Below are positions 30,346 through 43,700 of a DNA stretch of 64,000 nt, piece after piece; positions within the stretch are counted from its first letter, which is position 1; every line of letters starts with the position of its first letter. Source of the DNA: Membranipora membranacea (lineage: Eukaryota; Bryozoa; Gymnolaemata; Cheilostomatida; Membraniporidae); contig OU612074.1 of the NCBI GenBank assembly GCA_914767715.1, positions 8,943,501 to 9,007,500 of the forward strand, read 5' to 3'. Both the position numbers and the translations under genes were made by a program. Below the pieces are notes generated by a model that had not been told where the DNA came from, did not search any database, and saw only the letters and a list, made by a program, of their open reading frames with translations.

Positions 30346-33300
30346 GAGAATAACCACCTACATAATTGACCTTGAAAGGGTTGCTCATCCTTCAATCTCA
30401 TTGAAATCAGAGACGATTAGAGGCAGAGCAAAGATACTCTGATAGAATATGATCAGAAATTGTCTGAGACCTATGTGTGAATCTGACCCTTCAGATAAAT
30501 GTCCCTTAATTTGTACGTAATAGACGGATCAGGACAATATAAATGATTCTGTTCTGATTGGTCTGTCCTGAGCGGACGGCTCTGATATGATTGGCTGTTG
30601 GATGTGTTGGCTCTTATATGATTGGCTGTCAGATGTGTGAGCTCTGATATGATTGGCTGTTGGATGTGTTGGCTCTGATATGATTGGCTGTTTGGTTGGA
30701 AAGAGAGCGAATGCCAGGTCACAGTGAGAACTTATTGAGATATAATGAAAGTGAAACTGAATTACTTTCACATTCACTATTATATCGAAAGGTACTCCAA
30801 CTGACCTGACATTGGCTCTTGCCCTCTCCAATCAGTCAATCAGAGCCAGCCCATTGGCTAGCCTCTCCCCAACATCAGTGAGAGTGGTAAATCATTCCAT
30901 CGGTTCTATCAATGTTAGTTAAGGTAGATTACTGCGCATGCACTTTAATCACAAAAACATTATCTTCATTTTAAGGTCTCAGAGGGTCATATATCTCAGC
31001 CTTCATGAAAAAGAATATGGCTTAGATAAGATACAGAGTCTATGCAGCTTACAAACACAAACCTAATCCATATCCAGTATGAAAATCACATACATAACAG
31101 CAACAGAGATGCACAGAGTTCTGTATGCAGAATTGAATTAAATGATGTTTCATCGGCATGTGTTAGGCCTATATCTACTCTGTAGATTAAATATATATAT
31201 ATCTACTCTGTAGATTAAATATATATTGGATGTTTTTTTATGAAAATAATGCAACCATAAACCATTTTGGTTAATCTGATCCAGTTTTCTACGGTTGGTC
31301 ATCATGTGTCTACTGTGTAGATTAAATATATATTGGATATTCCTATATGACAATATTGCGACCATAAACTATTTTGGAAGATCTGGTCATACTTTATACG
31401 CAAGATCATTCTGGTGTCACTGCCATCATTCCTCTGCTCAACAAATACTTAATTGATCCCTTATTTTTAAATGATATAATGTTATAAATTTGATTTTACT
31501 TGCATCTTAATTTTGAATCAATCAAAATGATTTCCTTCCGTCCGTTGATAGCATATTTTAGTTATTTTTTGAGCTTATGATGATTTAATAATTTTACTTC
31601 CATGCTATAAAATAAAAAAGAAAATTTATACTACTAGTGCTCATTTTTAAGCCCACCTGCAACCTAGCCTGGTCACATGGCAACAAGTACAAAAGAACAG
31701 CTGTGTTCTACCAACTCCTTGGTTCTACATGACATCACCATCTAGTTCTTATATAGCAATCAAATATCGAAAAATTAATGAAAAGTAATCTGGCAACCAA
31801 TACTTTACAGCCTCATGTCATTGATAATGTGTTAATGCCAAAAATTATTTTGCACAACTTAGTTAAGGTCTTTCTAGATGATATCTGTCTGTCTATGTGA
31901 TAGTAATTAGCAACTTGTCACGGCCATCGTTCAGTCCCAAGGACATTCTTCTAGTCATAGAATTGAATTTCAATCAAATAGCAATTTGTCATAACCATTC
32001 GGAATACAGGAAAGACAGTACCTCACTTTGATGCCAAAAGTGAAATGAAAACAGAGTACTCCATGTAACAGTTGACAAGTCTCGGGCAAAGTTGACTTGT
32101 ACAATAATCATTTCAATTTTCTTTTGCATTTTACTTTACTTTGTGTATTTTGCAGTATTTTGTGTATGGAATAAAAACTTATTATCTGATCAGGTTGATT
32201 AAACTCCTGAGTCTGTTGTAAAGCTGAAATAAAACATACACAATACTTTACAAGATTATCCCAGAAAAAATACTTTTTGCAAAAATTAATATATTTTTTG
32301 AGTTGTGTCCTTTATGTCAATGGAAGGACAACTTTAGTCGCCGGTTGCTCTTCGTCTAATTTCCTAGGTTTTTATTTATTTTATTGTTGGATGTGTCATA
32401 TTTCTTCTTCTCATCTGCGCAATCATATCTTTCAATGAACCATTTGTCTGAGCTCTAGAAGATTTATATAAATGTCTAAAAGATTTCTGAAAATCAATCA
32501 TCGCTTGCCTTACAAGTTTAATTCAATAAAGTTCAGGAAAATATTTTTTTATCTGCAAGAAAAAACCTCACTTTCTATTGATGTAAATATTATATATTTA
32601 TTATTTGCCTAGTAAATAGTATAAAAATAATATTTCATCTTCAATCATTGGAAAGGACGGAATATTTGGCTTGATTCAAGTACAAAACGCAAATGATCAC
32701 AAAGTAAAGTAAAAAAAGGGAATAATTAAAATTTTGTTGAGCAGAGAAATGAGCCAATAAATATGCCATGATGGTTTAGAGTAGAAAATTTGATTAATGA
32801 AAGTCCACGCTATAATTATTGCCTCAAAGTTTCTAATAAAACTGAAAAATTTTAATATCAAACTAGATGTAGTGTACATGGCAAGAAGCATATCACATTC
32901 TGATCAAGTTGTCGGTTAGTAATGGAAAAGTTGTGTACAGTGATGTATCTGGTTTTACTACTGAAGGTGGTTTAGCTTTGTCTTCATTATCTGTTAGGAA
33001 TCCTTGTCTTCTACAAACCATCTTCTGTGTCTTGACCTTCTGAAAACCTTAAAAAGAAGAAAAAATCTGGAAGTTTTTTTATGATTATTAGACTTGCAAG
33101 ACTCTTCCCAAATGAGCTGATGGGGAATCATCACTCTCACTGCCGCTAGGGGACCGACTGAACAGAACTGAATTATTTACATTGCCCTAATCTGTCTGTA
33201 ACGGAAGAATCTAGAGCTCGGAATAACAAGCTTGTCTCAGACGATAACTGATAGTTTAATATTGTCAGAACATATAGGATGATCACCAAACTCACTCGTG

Positions 33301-33788
33301 CCGGTAAAACAGGGCAACAATGCTATTATTGTACCGATAAGTCTAGTGCGTAAAAAGTTACACTAAAGAATTGGAACTGCAAATGTGATTGGTCAGGACA
33401 ACAGATTAGCCAGGCATACAGATGGTCAGATTAAATTTCGAACTACTCAAAAAATTCTTTCAATGAGTTTCCCATGCGAAGAGCCAGAAAATCTATGTTG
33501 CCTATTTTCTCTGGTAACAATACAAATTTTTTTCTTGACTGCTAGCAACTAGCAGCTAGCCATTCTCAGATGGTTGGTCGGTAGGTTTATTTTGTCACAA
33601 ACATTAGGCATGCTGCAAGATTGAGTGTTTATACAATTACATGAGTGGGGAATACCAAAAATAAATATATAGCAAAGTGAGTAAAGTAAAGTCTGACTTC
33701 TAGCAGATTAAAAAATATCTTGTAATATTAAAATGAAATGCCTGAGGAAGGAGTCAGATGAAAACTTTGTTCATACACAGACTAAGCT
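30346..33788. other. spacer between the tails of copies 4 and 5
   Basis: No exon supported. Bases 30590-30880 hold the family C MITE with repeats of TGATATGATTGGCTGT, and its ORFs are repeat artefacts. Bases 31165-31390 hold an imperfect tandem repeat (TCTACTCTGTAGATTAAATA, then ATTTTGG). The rest is A+T-rich unique-looking sequence; segments near 32290-32340 and 32655-32700 resemble flanks near 40250-40620. Confidence 0.5.
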
Positions 33789-33830
33789 ATACCTTATTGA
33801 GTAGCAGAAGTATCTGGGTGGTTATTCTCC
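33789..33830 (-). pseudogene. second copy of a receptor C-terminal coding end
   Basis: On the minus strand CCAGATACTTCTGCTACTCA then ATAAGG repeats the last codons of the family terminal exon in the copy 1 form (DTSAT-stop). It lies about 200 bases beyond the working stop of copy 5. It marks the edge of a converted or inserted 3'-end tract. Confidence 0.6.
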
Positions 33831-34023
33831 AGCCATTGTGTTTGCTCTAATTACCTGTTGGGTGGGAAAGGGAGCCTCCCCCTCCCACCAGCCAATCGGA
33901 GCTATCACATTGGCTAGCTTTTCTATGATAAGAAAACATGAAACTGATGACCTATAAAATAATTTTTAGATGAATACTATTTGGGAACGCACACAGACAA
34001 AGGTTTCCACAATTAGTTTTACC

Positions 34024-37000
34024 TTATTGAGTATCTGGGGCTGGCTGAACATGTCTAACCTCAGCTGTAGTGACAGGCTGTATGCTTTGTGCTTGATTAG
34101 CTGCATATAGCCTTTCATCCTCCGGGACCGAGGTGTCAGCTGACCTGTAATATAAATTTGATACAAGGATATGGAATCAGCTTTATTCAGGCCATCGATG
34201 TGTTGGGTATTTTATTCACATGCATAAACAATAAAGTATATAAATAGAATAAAATGTTTGTGGAATATGCTAAATAACTGATAAAAGCAACCAAAATTCG
34301 CACTAAGATGTCCATTCATTTCGGCATATGGCATGTGAACTAGTGATGTGACTCCAACTCAAAGATGGGCAAGGGGGAAAACCTTTCGATCATATTTAAC
34401 TATGGGAGCGCAATTTCTCTTACATGTTGTACTGTAAGATTGATTAATCTATGGAAATGAAGAAGTTAACACTTACACATGTCCAGATGCTGGCTGTGTG
34501 TGTTGCTGGAGTGGTTGTGTGCCGGAGAAACCAGTAGCCATTGGAGGCTGTTGTTGGGGTGCTTGCATGCCTTGATAACCAGCAGCCATCGGCGGCTGGT
34601 ACTGCTGAACCCCTGGATATGGAGGAGGGTTCACACCAGGTGGAGCACCATAAGGCCCAGGTTGTGCACCAGGATGAGGACCCATCCCTGTCATAGGATA
34701 ACCACCGGGGTGAGCGGAGTAACCGTTAGGATATGCTTGTGGAGCTCCAAATCCAGGCTGATTAGGCTGCATAGCTGGACCTCCAGGGTACCTTGGAGGT
34801 GGCTGATGATGCATTCGGTTTGATGATGTAGTGACTGCTAGACTGACAGCAGGTCCTGTTCTTCTTTGTCCAGGTGTCGTCTTTGTGGCTTTAATTATAC
34901 CTGTGAATAGAAACAATACTTTAAAAATCAACTCATCAATTTGCTATCTGGAATCAAATACCGCTAACGCTAACAATTTGACTCTGCCATCTGCATTGAT
35001 TAAAACAGCATTATCTAACTTACCTTCATGATAAACTGACATCGTATGGCTTTTCCCAATTACTTGGCAGTATTTCAACAGTATATGATTCACCAATATT
35101 TGATGATCTGGGGAAAACTATAGGTGCTCTATTCTGCCAAACTACGTTCACATTCATCTCTGGAGAAAGAGTACTTACTCATAACAATGATGATTACTAC
35201 AACTGCAACACCAGCGCAGACACCCCCAATAACCCCTCCGTAGTTAAATCCAGTCCTTCCCCATGAATTTCCGCCATAAGTTACTCCGCCATCTACATTA
35301 AAAGAAAATCGGTTTTTATTTAAATAACTCAGAATTATTGAATTATTATTAATGATGGCCAATGAAGAGTTTCTTTAAATCTACAACAGAGCCAGAGTGG
35401 TGATGTTTAATAACATCAAATTTGTAGACCAATTGTAAGTAGTTATCGACAAGAAACGAATATCGTCAATTATCAATGGCGAAAAGCATGGTAGGAAAAT
35501 GCTTTGCCCAGCAGAGCAACCAGTCAAAAGTTTAAATAGAGAGTTGTGGCATCAAAACATCTAGCCATTAGCTTTGCATGGAGTTATATGAGCTCTCAAA
35601 ATGTAGGGAGTATCTTCTTCCCCAGCCATCTACCATTAGTGATTACAAAAGTTGACACTGACTAATCAGGTGCCTTTAAAATCTAGATCCAACATTATTA
35701 GTGTCAGCAGCGGTTTAAGGTAAGGCATGTAACACTTACATGATGTGGTTGTGCCACATCGAGAATAATACTCATCATCACCATATGGGCAATCATCATC
35801 ACCATCACATAACCAACTTAGAGAGATACAGGATCCCGAAGAACACCTGACAACATTAAAACTAAACATTCATATTGATATATGAAAATAATAGTAGTTA
35901 TAATAATAATAGTAAATATATAACATAAAAATCTATTACCGGTTTATTGCAATCACCATCATCCACAGATTTTCTGCCCATCCCGTTCTAAAAAATCATG
36001 GCAAAAACCGTGACAAAAACAGTCTTGATGATGAACAAGTCTTGACATTTGTCAACAGTGTCTGTTTCGACAAGACGGGACAGTGCTCGAGGGGGCAAGT
36101 CTCACGAGACCGAGACCGGGATCGAGACTTTGCAAATAAAGTAGTATTGATATACAAATACATATTTTGATTATAATATGAAAAATAAATAGAAATACAT
36201 ACATATATATATAGTATTACTATATTGTGGTTGTGGAACATTCTCAGCATGAGTGACAGTCAAGTTATTTATCGGCAGCAGTAGCCTTGTCACACTGTCA
36301 CATTTATCAATATTAAAAAGTTGTGTAATATATTTTTCAACATGAAAATCTTTTTTTGTGTCAACATTTTTTGTTTCTTTTTTAATGGCACTTTTGAAAA
36401 AATTTTCTTAAAATGATATAGATGCCACTTCAGTATTAAAAAAAATGACTATGTTACAAGCCTACGAAACCACCCAAAAGTCTCGATTAACTCAGAAAAA
36501 CAAAACCATCCCCACAGTGTCCAGAGTGAAACTTCTCCTAAATATGATGTTGTGGGATATTGTATGTTATAGTGACATCTGTAGGAGGCATAACCACTGT
36601 CCATGTTGGTTAAAATCGCAAGTTTTGTCTCTGTCCGCAGACGGAGAAATGAAGTGGCCAAGTTGCTCTCAGTTTGCAGGCAGGTCAAAGCACACCTGGG
36701 GCGTCAATTGAGCCCAGTAGTCGGTAGACAGCAGCGGGATTTGAACTCGAGACCTCCAACGCTTGCGCGTAAGAGGTCAGGCGCTCTAACCAACTGAGCC
36801 ACTTCCTACACCTACTCCTACTCCTCGAATGATCGTCACAGATATCTGTCACCAACCATTATCTTTGAAGTGGAGGGAGTATAGGTACTGAGACCCCTGG
36901 TGCCCCTGCCTGCCTAAAACTTGGACACTCTTCACATTAAACGGTCAGAGAGGGCTCTATTCACTGCTTTTCGGGTGTGCAAATGAACAGTACCAAATAA

Positions 37001-38729
37001 GAAATTACTGCCGGTGCCATTTGAACCTTGACGATTGCCTGTTCATATCCTTAACCATCCCATCCCCAACTACTGACTCTAACAACCAACTCAGTGAAAC
37101 TTCAACTTTAGATCTCCCCACACAACTTCTATATACAAGGTCGGTGAAACTTCAAAAAACAACCAAAATGTTAAAATCAGACTGTAGCATAAGACCACCT
37201 TGATGATAATATACATTTGAATATATATATACACATTTTGATGACTTACCTATACTGGCTGGGACATGAAGATTGCGTGGTTCTGCTAGTAGTGCTTGTA
37301 GTAGTGGGACAACCCCATTCATCACTATTATCTATGCAATCATTATCTCCATCACATTTGTAACTCCAGGTTACGCAATTTCCGTTATTGCATCTGAAAA
37401 TTTTAAGTAAAACTCTTTTCAAAAATTCCCACAATGCAATGCTAGTTTGCGATTACCTCGAATTTAAGTCAAACTGTTTTTGTTATATTCAGATGTTATT
37501 ATCATTATCTTGGTCCCTATGGAACATCGCATTGAGGAAGATGTAGGAGACAAATAATTTTGAGGATACAACTTCAAAATGCCCACAGCGAGTCTAGTCA
37601 CAGCTTGTGGAATTAGATCCCTATCAAATCTGAAAATTGGAATTGACAATGAATAAATTTTAAAACAAACAGAAATACATATTAACAACAAGAAAATGTT
37701 CGGTCAAGGGCTGGGCCTCCAGTCTCTTGAACTGGTATATCAGAACTAGATCATGTTTGATCAAGGTTGCCTTGCCTCCCTCCGACTGATATGCGGGGGA
37801 AGCAACTTCAAAATGCAGGCAAATGGAATAAATCTTGGTGTTGTATCAGACATAACTCTTATTGGTCACTAACGTAAAGTAGTTGTAGCAAATGCAGTTC
37901 TGTTCATCAGACAGGTCACCGCAGTCATCGACATAATCACACTCCCAGTTATCAGGTATGCAATTGCCATTGTTGCATGTAAAGTGGTCATTATCACAGA
38001 AAGCAAATGTATCTACAAAAACAAAGAGGGGACAACTTGGAGCAGTATGTAGTTAACGTACACATTCATATTGTGATTCTAAAAGCTGCAGTGAAAAGGG
38101 AATGATGCCCTTTTTTGACTGAAATGCTTATCTGGGAACTCAAGACTGTTTTTTGTTATATACCAACAATTAGGAACAATTTCAGAAGTCTCAGAGATAA
38201 AAAATGCACCCGGAGGCAAAGTTTCCTGAGGGGATGAGTGATCATTCAGATTAGAGATAAAAAGGAATCTTATGAAGATAGTTGATGATCATGAAGTGAT
38301 GGGACTGACAGAGTTTCTTTAATTTTAAAATTACAAACCACCACCACAGTTTTGGAAAGGTGTACCATCCACAGTGCTCAGAGCGCCCACAATGCTCAGT
38401 GAACAAACTACTATCACCAAAATATTACAGACTAGGCAGAACTAATATGTAGTGTCTTCGATTGAGTGTGTAGCATTCCTCATAAAACATGGGTACCTTG
38501 GCCTTTATTCTTTAATTGCCACCCGGTTGTTATCCAAACTATCCCTATGACCGTCAAATTCAGCTAATCCCAAAGCTCTGTATCTGGACTCAAATTGTCA
38601 TCTCCATTGCAGTGATGGCTTCCCGAATAAACTGAGAAGAACTTTGTTAACACAGTACAACTTACCTGATACAAGGATCAGAGCTGATAGCAGAAGCAAG
38701 CCAAACTTCACTGGTGAATTGTCTTTCAT
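34024..38729 (-). CDS. receptor copy 5: three-LDLa single-pass membrane protein
   Basis: Seven exons keep frame for about 370 residues: 38729-38666 ([20 protein letters not shown] leader), 38012-37874, 37393-37250, 35846-35740, 35292-35179 (span), 34900-34477 (tail) and 34144-34024 (stop TAA). LDLa modules are at about residues 22-151; the first reads [13 protein letters not shown] and the second [14 protein letters not shown] Thr/Ser linker ([14 protein letters not shown]) follows the second and suggests O-glycosylation. The tail carries one PPPY (NPPPYPG) and the full [18 protein letters not shown] block. An upstream in-frame ATG at 38804 exists, but the start at 38729 matches the other copies. 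The first LDLa donor is GTTAGT, a weaker form. Intron 3 holds SINEs absent from copy 6. Confidence 0.88.
36609..36806 (-). mobile_element. tRNA-derived SINE in copy 5 intron
   Basis: On the minus strand: A-box TGGCTCAGTTGGTTAGAGCG, B-box GGTCTCGAGTTCAAATCCC, then body ending ACTTGCGATTTTAACC. It interrupts intron sequence that is continuous in copy 6 near 47610-47640 (GTGACATCTGTA ... GTCGTCACAGATATCTG). It therefore inserted after the copy 5/6 duplication. Confidence 0.85.
36915..37060 (-). mobile_element. second SINE-like family, copy 5 intron
   Basis: Contains TCTTCACATTAAACGGTCA, GTGCAAATG and CGGTGCC.TTGAACCTTGAC; read on the minus strand the last block resembles a tRNA B-box. The same sequence is at 48587-48745 in the matching copy 6 intron, so this insertion predates the duplication. 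Confidence 0.6.
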
Positions 38730-40729
38730 TATTGTTAAAACTATTAAAACTGTACACTTTGTATGAATTCCAGTAGAGCCCCGACTGCACTGTCCTCCTA
38801 ACACCTCAGGATAAAAGGAAGTAATCGAGGTCTGTTAGAAGCTAGCAATGAATCACTAAAATCAGGCCTTGGAACTATGTTGTGGACTAGCACTGCATGT
38901 TACTATCCCAACAACACAAAGTGAAACTGCTTGTGAAATGAATAGTCAGTGAAATATTGACAAATCAGGGAACAGCGCATAATCCAAAGCCGTGCTAGCT
39001 AATGCTAACATACAATTCTTTTGATATCATATTAACATGGCCATTGAATTTAAGGTACTAATGGCAAAGATATTATGTAAAGGTGAAATAGTGAATATAG
39101 ACAAGTATTGTAGTATGTTTGGTTAACAGAGGGCATTGAATAATAATTTACATCAAATTCAGTCCCACTTTGTGTCACCTGGATTAGAAAATAAGCGTGG
39201 AACAGGGAGTCAATATAGATATTCAATAAGGGTTAATTTTTAACAAAAGCCATTACAAAAGGTAACTGAATACTGAAGGTAACAAAATAAAAGATACTAA
39301 ATACTGAAATAGCCATTGACCAAGAATATGTAAATAACGAAATTGATAACATAACATAGCACTCATATGTCAGGCATTCCATTGGGTTGTCAAAACTTGT
39401 GTTATGTTTTTTTAAATAAAATCATGTGACTACTGACAAGGCTAGAACGGTCATTCACAGGTCCATAGCTTGAAATTTAAAATTATCAAGTTATATTTGA
39501 TAGGTTATATAATGCATAATGTTGATTTTGTGTGTTATCTTGTGGCAATGAGTTTAATCTACCGTACATATGTACATATACGCAGGCATTACACCTCATG
39601 TGGTGTCTTGTTAGGTAAATGAATTGTTGTTATAGCCTGATGCTCCAGTGAAATATGTAGTAGGAATTAATTTCAAGTCTATAGATGAGCTCAATCGCGG
39701 ATGAAATTATCTGAAGTTATACAAAAATGGGGCTGAAAGGTGAGCTGAAAAAAAATCTTGATAATGTTGATGTTGATAATGTTGATAAAAATATCCAGTT
39801 GACATCGGAGGAATCGAAGAACTGTTGAATGTGATCAAAGTCGACGACCATCCATGGCTAAGATAACCATAAGGGGTGCAGCGACACCTTCCCTTATTTA
39901 GCTCTCACTTTGGTGAACAAGAGTTACATTAAGACAAAGAGAATAAAGAGCAACCGTTAAACCAGATAATTATTTTGGGAGTGAACTAGTTTGACTAATC
40001 CAAATCTTTAAATGAGCTAAATCTTGTTTCAGATATAACTACTGAAAGTTATACAGAAATGGGTCAGGCAGGTAAACAAAATCGATAGTCGATAGAAATC
40101 ATTATTCAAACATTTTTCCTGGTGTAGGTGACCAAAGCCCACGGCTAAGCTTGACATGCATCTAAATCTAGATAGACAGGGAAATGATTTTAACTTTTAA
40201 AACAGATAATTCTTTTGTTGTCTGAAATTGCTTGACGCTGAGTTGTTTGCTCCTTGATATAAAGGACACGACTCCAAAGTTAAGAGTTTGTACATAGGGT
40301 GAAAAATATATTACATCTGCAATCATTGTATATGGTGATATTTGGCTTGATGCAAATAAAAAACATGCAAATTGTCACAAATTTACGATATCATAAATAG
40401 TAGAAAAATGGATTAAGTAAATATTGCTGAGCAGACCAAAGAGCCAGTGTAAAAAACTTGATCTATTCAAATCTTCGTATATTATTGGATTTTTCATAAA
40501 ACAGGCTACTGCTTGTATAGAAGTGGATTTTTTTCTGTAACATAGACAATCAAGTAGACAGGATGAAATATTTGGCCTGATTCAAAAAGAGGACGCAAAA
40601 GATCACAAATTTATAGAATCATATCATAGTAAAAAAAAAGATTTGTTAAATATTCCAATGAGACCAGAAGGATCTAGCGTAGAAAACTTGATCAATTCAG
40701 ATCTATGCATGTTATCGATTCCAAAGTTC
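38730..40729. other. upstream region of copy 5, paralogous to 51146-52330
   Basis: No exon supported. Long colinear matches to the region upstream of copy 6 include GTGAAATA blocks near 39070 and 51520, TGGGTCAGGCAGGTAA near 40060 and 52150, and TTGATATAAAGGACAC near 40253 and 52315. These show that copies 5 and 6 duplicated together with at least 1.2 kb of upstream sequence. Confidence 0.65.
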
Positions 40730-43700
40730 CTAATATACTTTAGGCTGTGGGTGTTGATGGGGTCCTTGCATGCCTGGGTAGCCAGTAGCCATCGGTGGCT
40801 GTTGATGGGGTGCTTGCACGCCTTGATAACCAGCAGCCATCGGCGGCTGATGCTGCTGAACCCCTGGATATGGAGGAGGGTTTACACCAGGTGGAGCACC
40901 ATAAGGCCCAGGTTGTCCACCAGGATGGGGACCCATCCCTGTTATAGGATAACCACCAGGGTGTGCAGAGTAACCATTAGGATATGCTTGTGGAGCTCCA
41001 AATCCAGGGTAGTCTGAAGGTGGCGCATGACGCATTCCGTTTGATGTTGTAGTGACTGCTAGACCAACAGCAGCTCCTGTACCCCTTCGTCCAGCTGTGG
41101 TCTTCATGCGCTTAATGATACCTGTGAATTTAAACAAGTTTTTAAAATCAACTTGCTCACTGACACCAAATAAGCTTTCATTTAATCTAAATTTAATTTA
41201 ATTTTCCAATCGCCATGATGAAAGCACCATTGTCTAACTGATATCCTTGATGTCTAACTGATGTCTAACTGATATCTAACTGATATCTAACTGATGTCTA
41301 ACTGAAACAATTGTTGAATTCTTGAAGCGCAAGGCTGAAAAAATCTGAGCTCCAGAAAAATTGACAATAAATCTGGGTAATTTTCACCCAAAATGAACAA
41401 AGGCAAGAAGAGAAAACTCATTTCCAGTAATGATCCTGATGAGGATGATGCTGAGGATAATATCTTCACCTATTCGCTCAACAAGTTGAAGGCATTACAA
41501 AAGAAAATCGGCTCTACTACCACTGATGAGTCTATCACCATAAAAGGTAATCCGGGAAACATCCAAATTGTCGTTGACTGCAGCACAGCTGTTTTTGAGC
41601 TTGTCAGATCTATATTTCAAACATCCATTCAGGAGCAATATCTTTATGTAACTAGGAAAATGAATAAAGATAAGGACAAAAACACAACAGCAGCCATATT
41701 CACCGTTAAAAACAAGAAGAAATCGGATAGACGCCTTTATACTGCAAACTTTTACCATACCACCTCTAGAATACTGGTGAATGCTATCAAAGATGTGGAT
41801 GTGTTTATAAGTCACTACTCTAAGCTGGTAGGTGAATTACAGCCAGAAACAATTGCCAATTTAAACGAGAAAGTCCGTTCCTCATGCTCAAATGCAATGG
41901 AATCGCTAAAAAGTAAACAAACCAATGCCAACAGCAGCACAACTCAACAACAAAGCACACAAGGTGCTCTAGGGGGATCTACAGTTTCACTGCCAGAGTC
42001 TTCTCAGTGTTCCCTGTCTGAGACAATGGAGACTTCTGCTCCATTCGTCGACAGCGCTCCCAGTCATTCCAGGGACAGAGATTGTGGGGAGAGTCCCGAA
42101 TGTGCGTCATGCAGAACTCTACATGGCATGCTTTCTATTATGATGGAGAAGATGGACAGCATGCAGGAGAAGATGGACAGCATGCAGGTTAAATTGGATA
42201 AAATTACTAGTGCTTTTTCTGAGAGCCCTAGTACAAAGGAATGTCCATCAAATTCCAAAAATACCGTACAACAAACATAATATCTTCCAACTCAAACTCT
42301 TAACACCACACAACAATGGTCATCAGTTGCAAGCAGCAGTAGACAACTCCACAGAAATATTCCTTCATCAACAACACATCAAAACACACCAACACCAAGT
42401 TCACCGGCAACTACATCCAACACACCAGATCACATGCCCTCTATTACAAAAACAGCTCGTCCAAACAACTTCAACCCCAAGCACTGCATCGTAATAAGTA
42501 TCAACAAGTCATCAAAAACCTACCAAAACTATAATCAAGACAACATCAGACGTGAGATTAACCGTGAATTCGGCCCAACAATCATAGAAAACATAACGAC
42601 CTACAATTTCAAGACAGAATCTCCAAAAATTATGCTGCACCTTCGCGATGAAAAGACAGTGACCAAGTTGATAAACACTTGGAATACATTACTATTTGAA
42701 AATTCGCAAGTAAGAAAGACAATCAATCCAGAATCAGCAAAAGTCAACACTGGTATGCTGAGAGGCATTCCTATCGATGCTGATGATGAACTTGTAATAA
42801 AAGAGATATCACAGAATTTCCCCAACTCTTCAGCTATAAGGATTTACAAAGGGGAAAAGAAAATGCGCATCTTTAAAGTAAAGTTTGACACTCAGGACCA
42901 ATACAACAAGGTCCTCAGTCAAGGTATGATTTTAGACTCACTTAAACTTAAATGCCATTTTGAAAAACTTCTATGATGGCAATGAATTTTTATAGCGCAT
43001 ATCTTAATATCCGTGGATTGGCGAGCAAACTGGAAGAGGTTCGTTTAATTCTTAGTGATCACAAATTTAGTATACTGTGTTTGGCTGAAACATTTTTGAA
43101 TGAAAATGATGACAGCTGCCTATATGAGGTACCAGGATATACGATGATAAGAAGGGATAGGCTCTGTAACAATGGTGGGGGATTACTCTGCTATGTCCAT
43201 GATTCACTGGTCATTGAACATCTGGAAAATTTAGATCTTTACATGGATGAGAGTATAACAGTCAAGGTCAGACCCAGAAGCCAAAAGAGTTTTTTGGTCA
43301 CATACTTATATAGACCTCCCCAATCAAAAGCATCATGGAACACAGACTTTTCAGAGTTTGTCGAGCGTTGTTATGGTTTGAACGATGAAATTATAATATT
43401 TGGTGATTTCAATATTGATTTGCTGAATCCAACTTCGAAAAACAGGTGGTTAGATAATGTTACCTCTCCACTACTGTTGAATCAACTTATATCTGAACCC
43501 ACTCGCATAACTAATTCATCAAGGACACTAATTGACCACATCAAATTCAAGTAAAAGTGACAATATTGCTAAATCTGGTGTCATCAAATATTCACTGAGT
43601 GATCATTTCATGATAGTAGCTTCAAGAGAGATTGATAGAAATGTTAAAATATCTAAACAAAGATGTAAGGTAACATTTTTGGATTATTCATTTGCAACAC

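Noticed and set aside
30471-30831. Repeat protein with NHIRANTS-type units
   Set aside because: Derived from repeats of TGATATGATTGGCTGT within a MITE; shifts between frames and has no exon signals.
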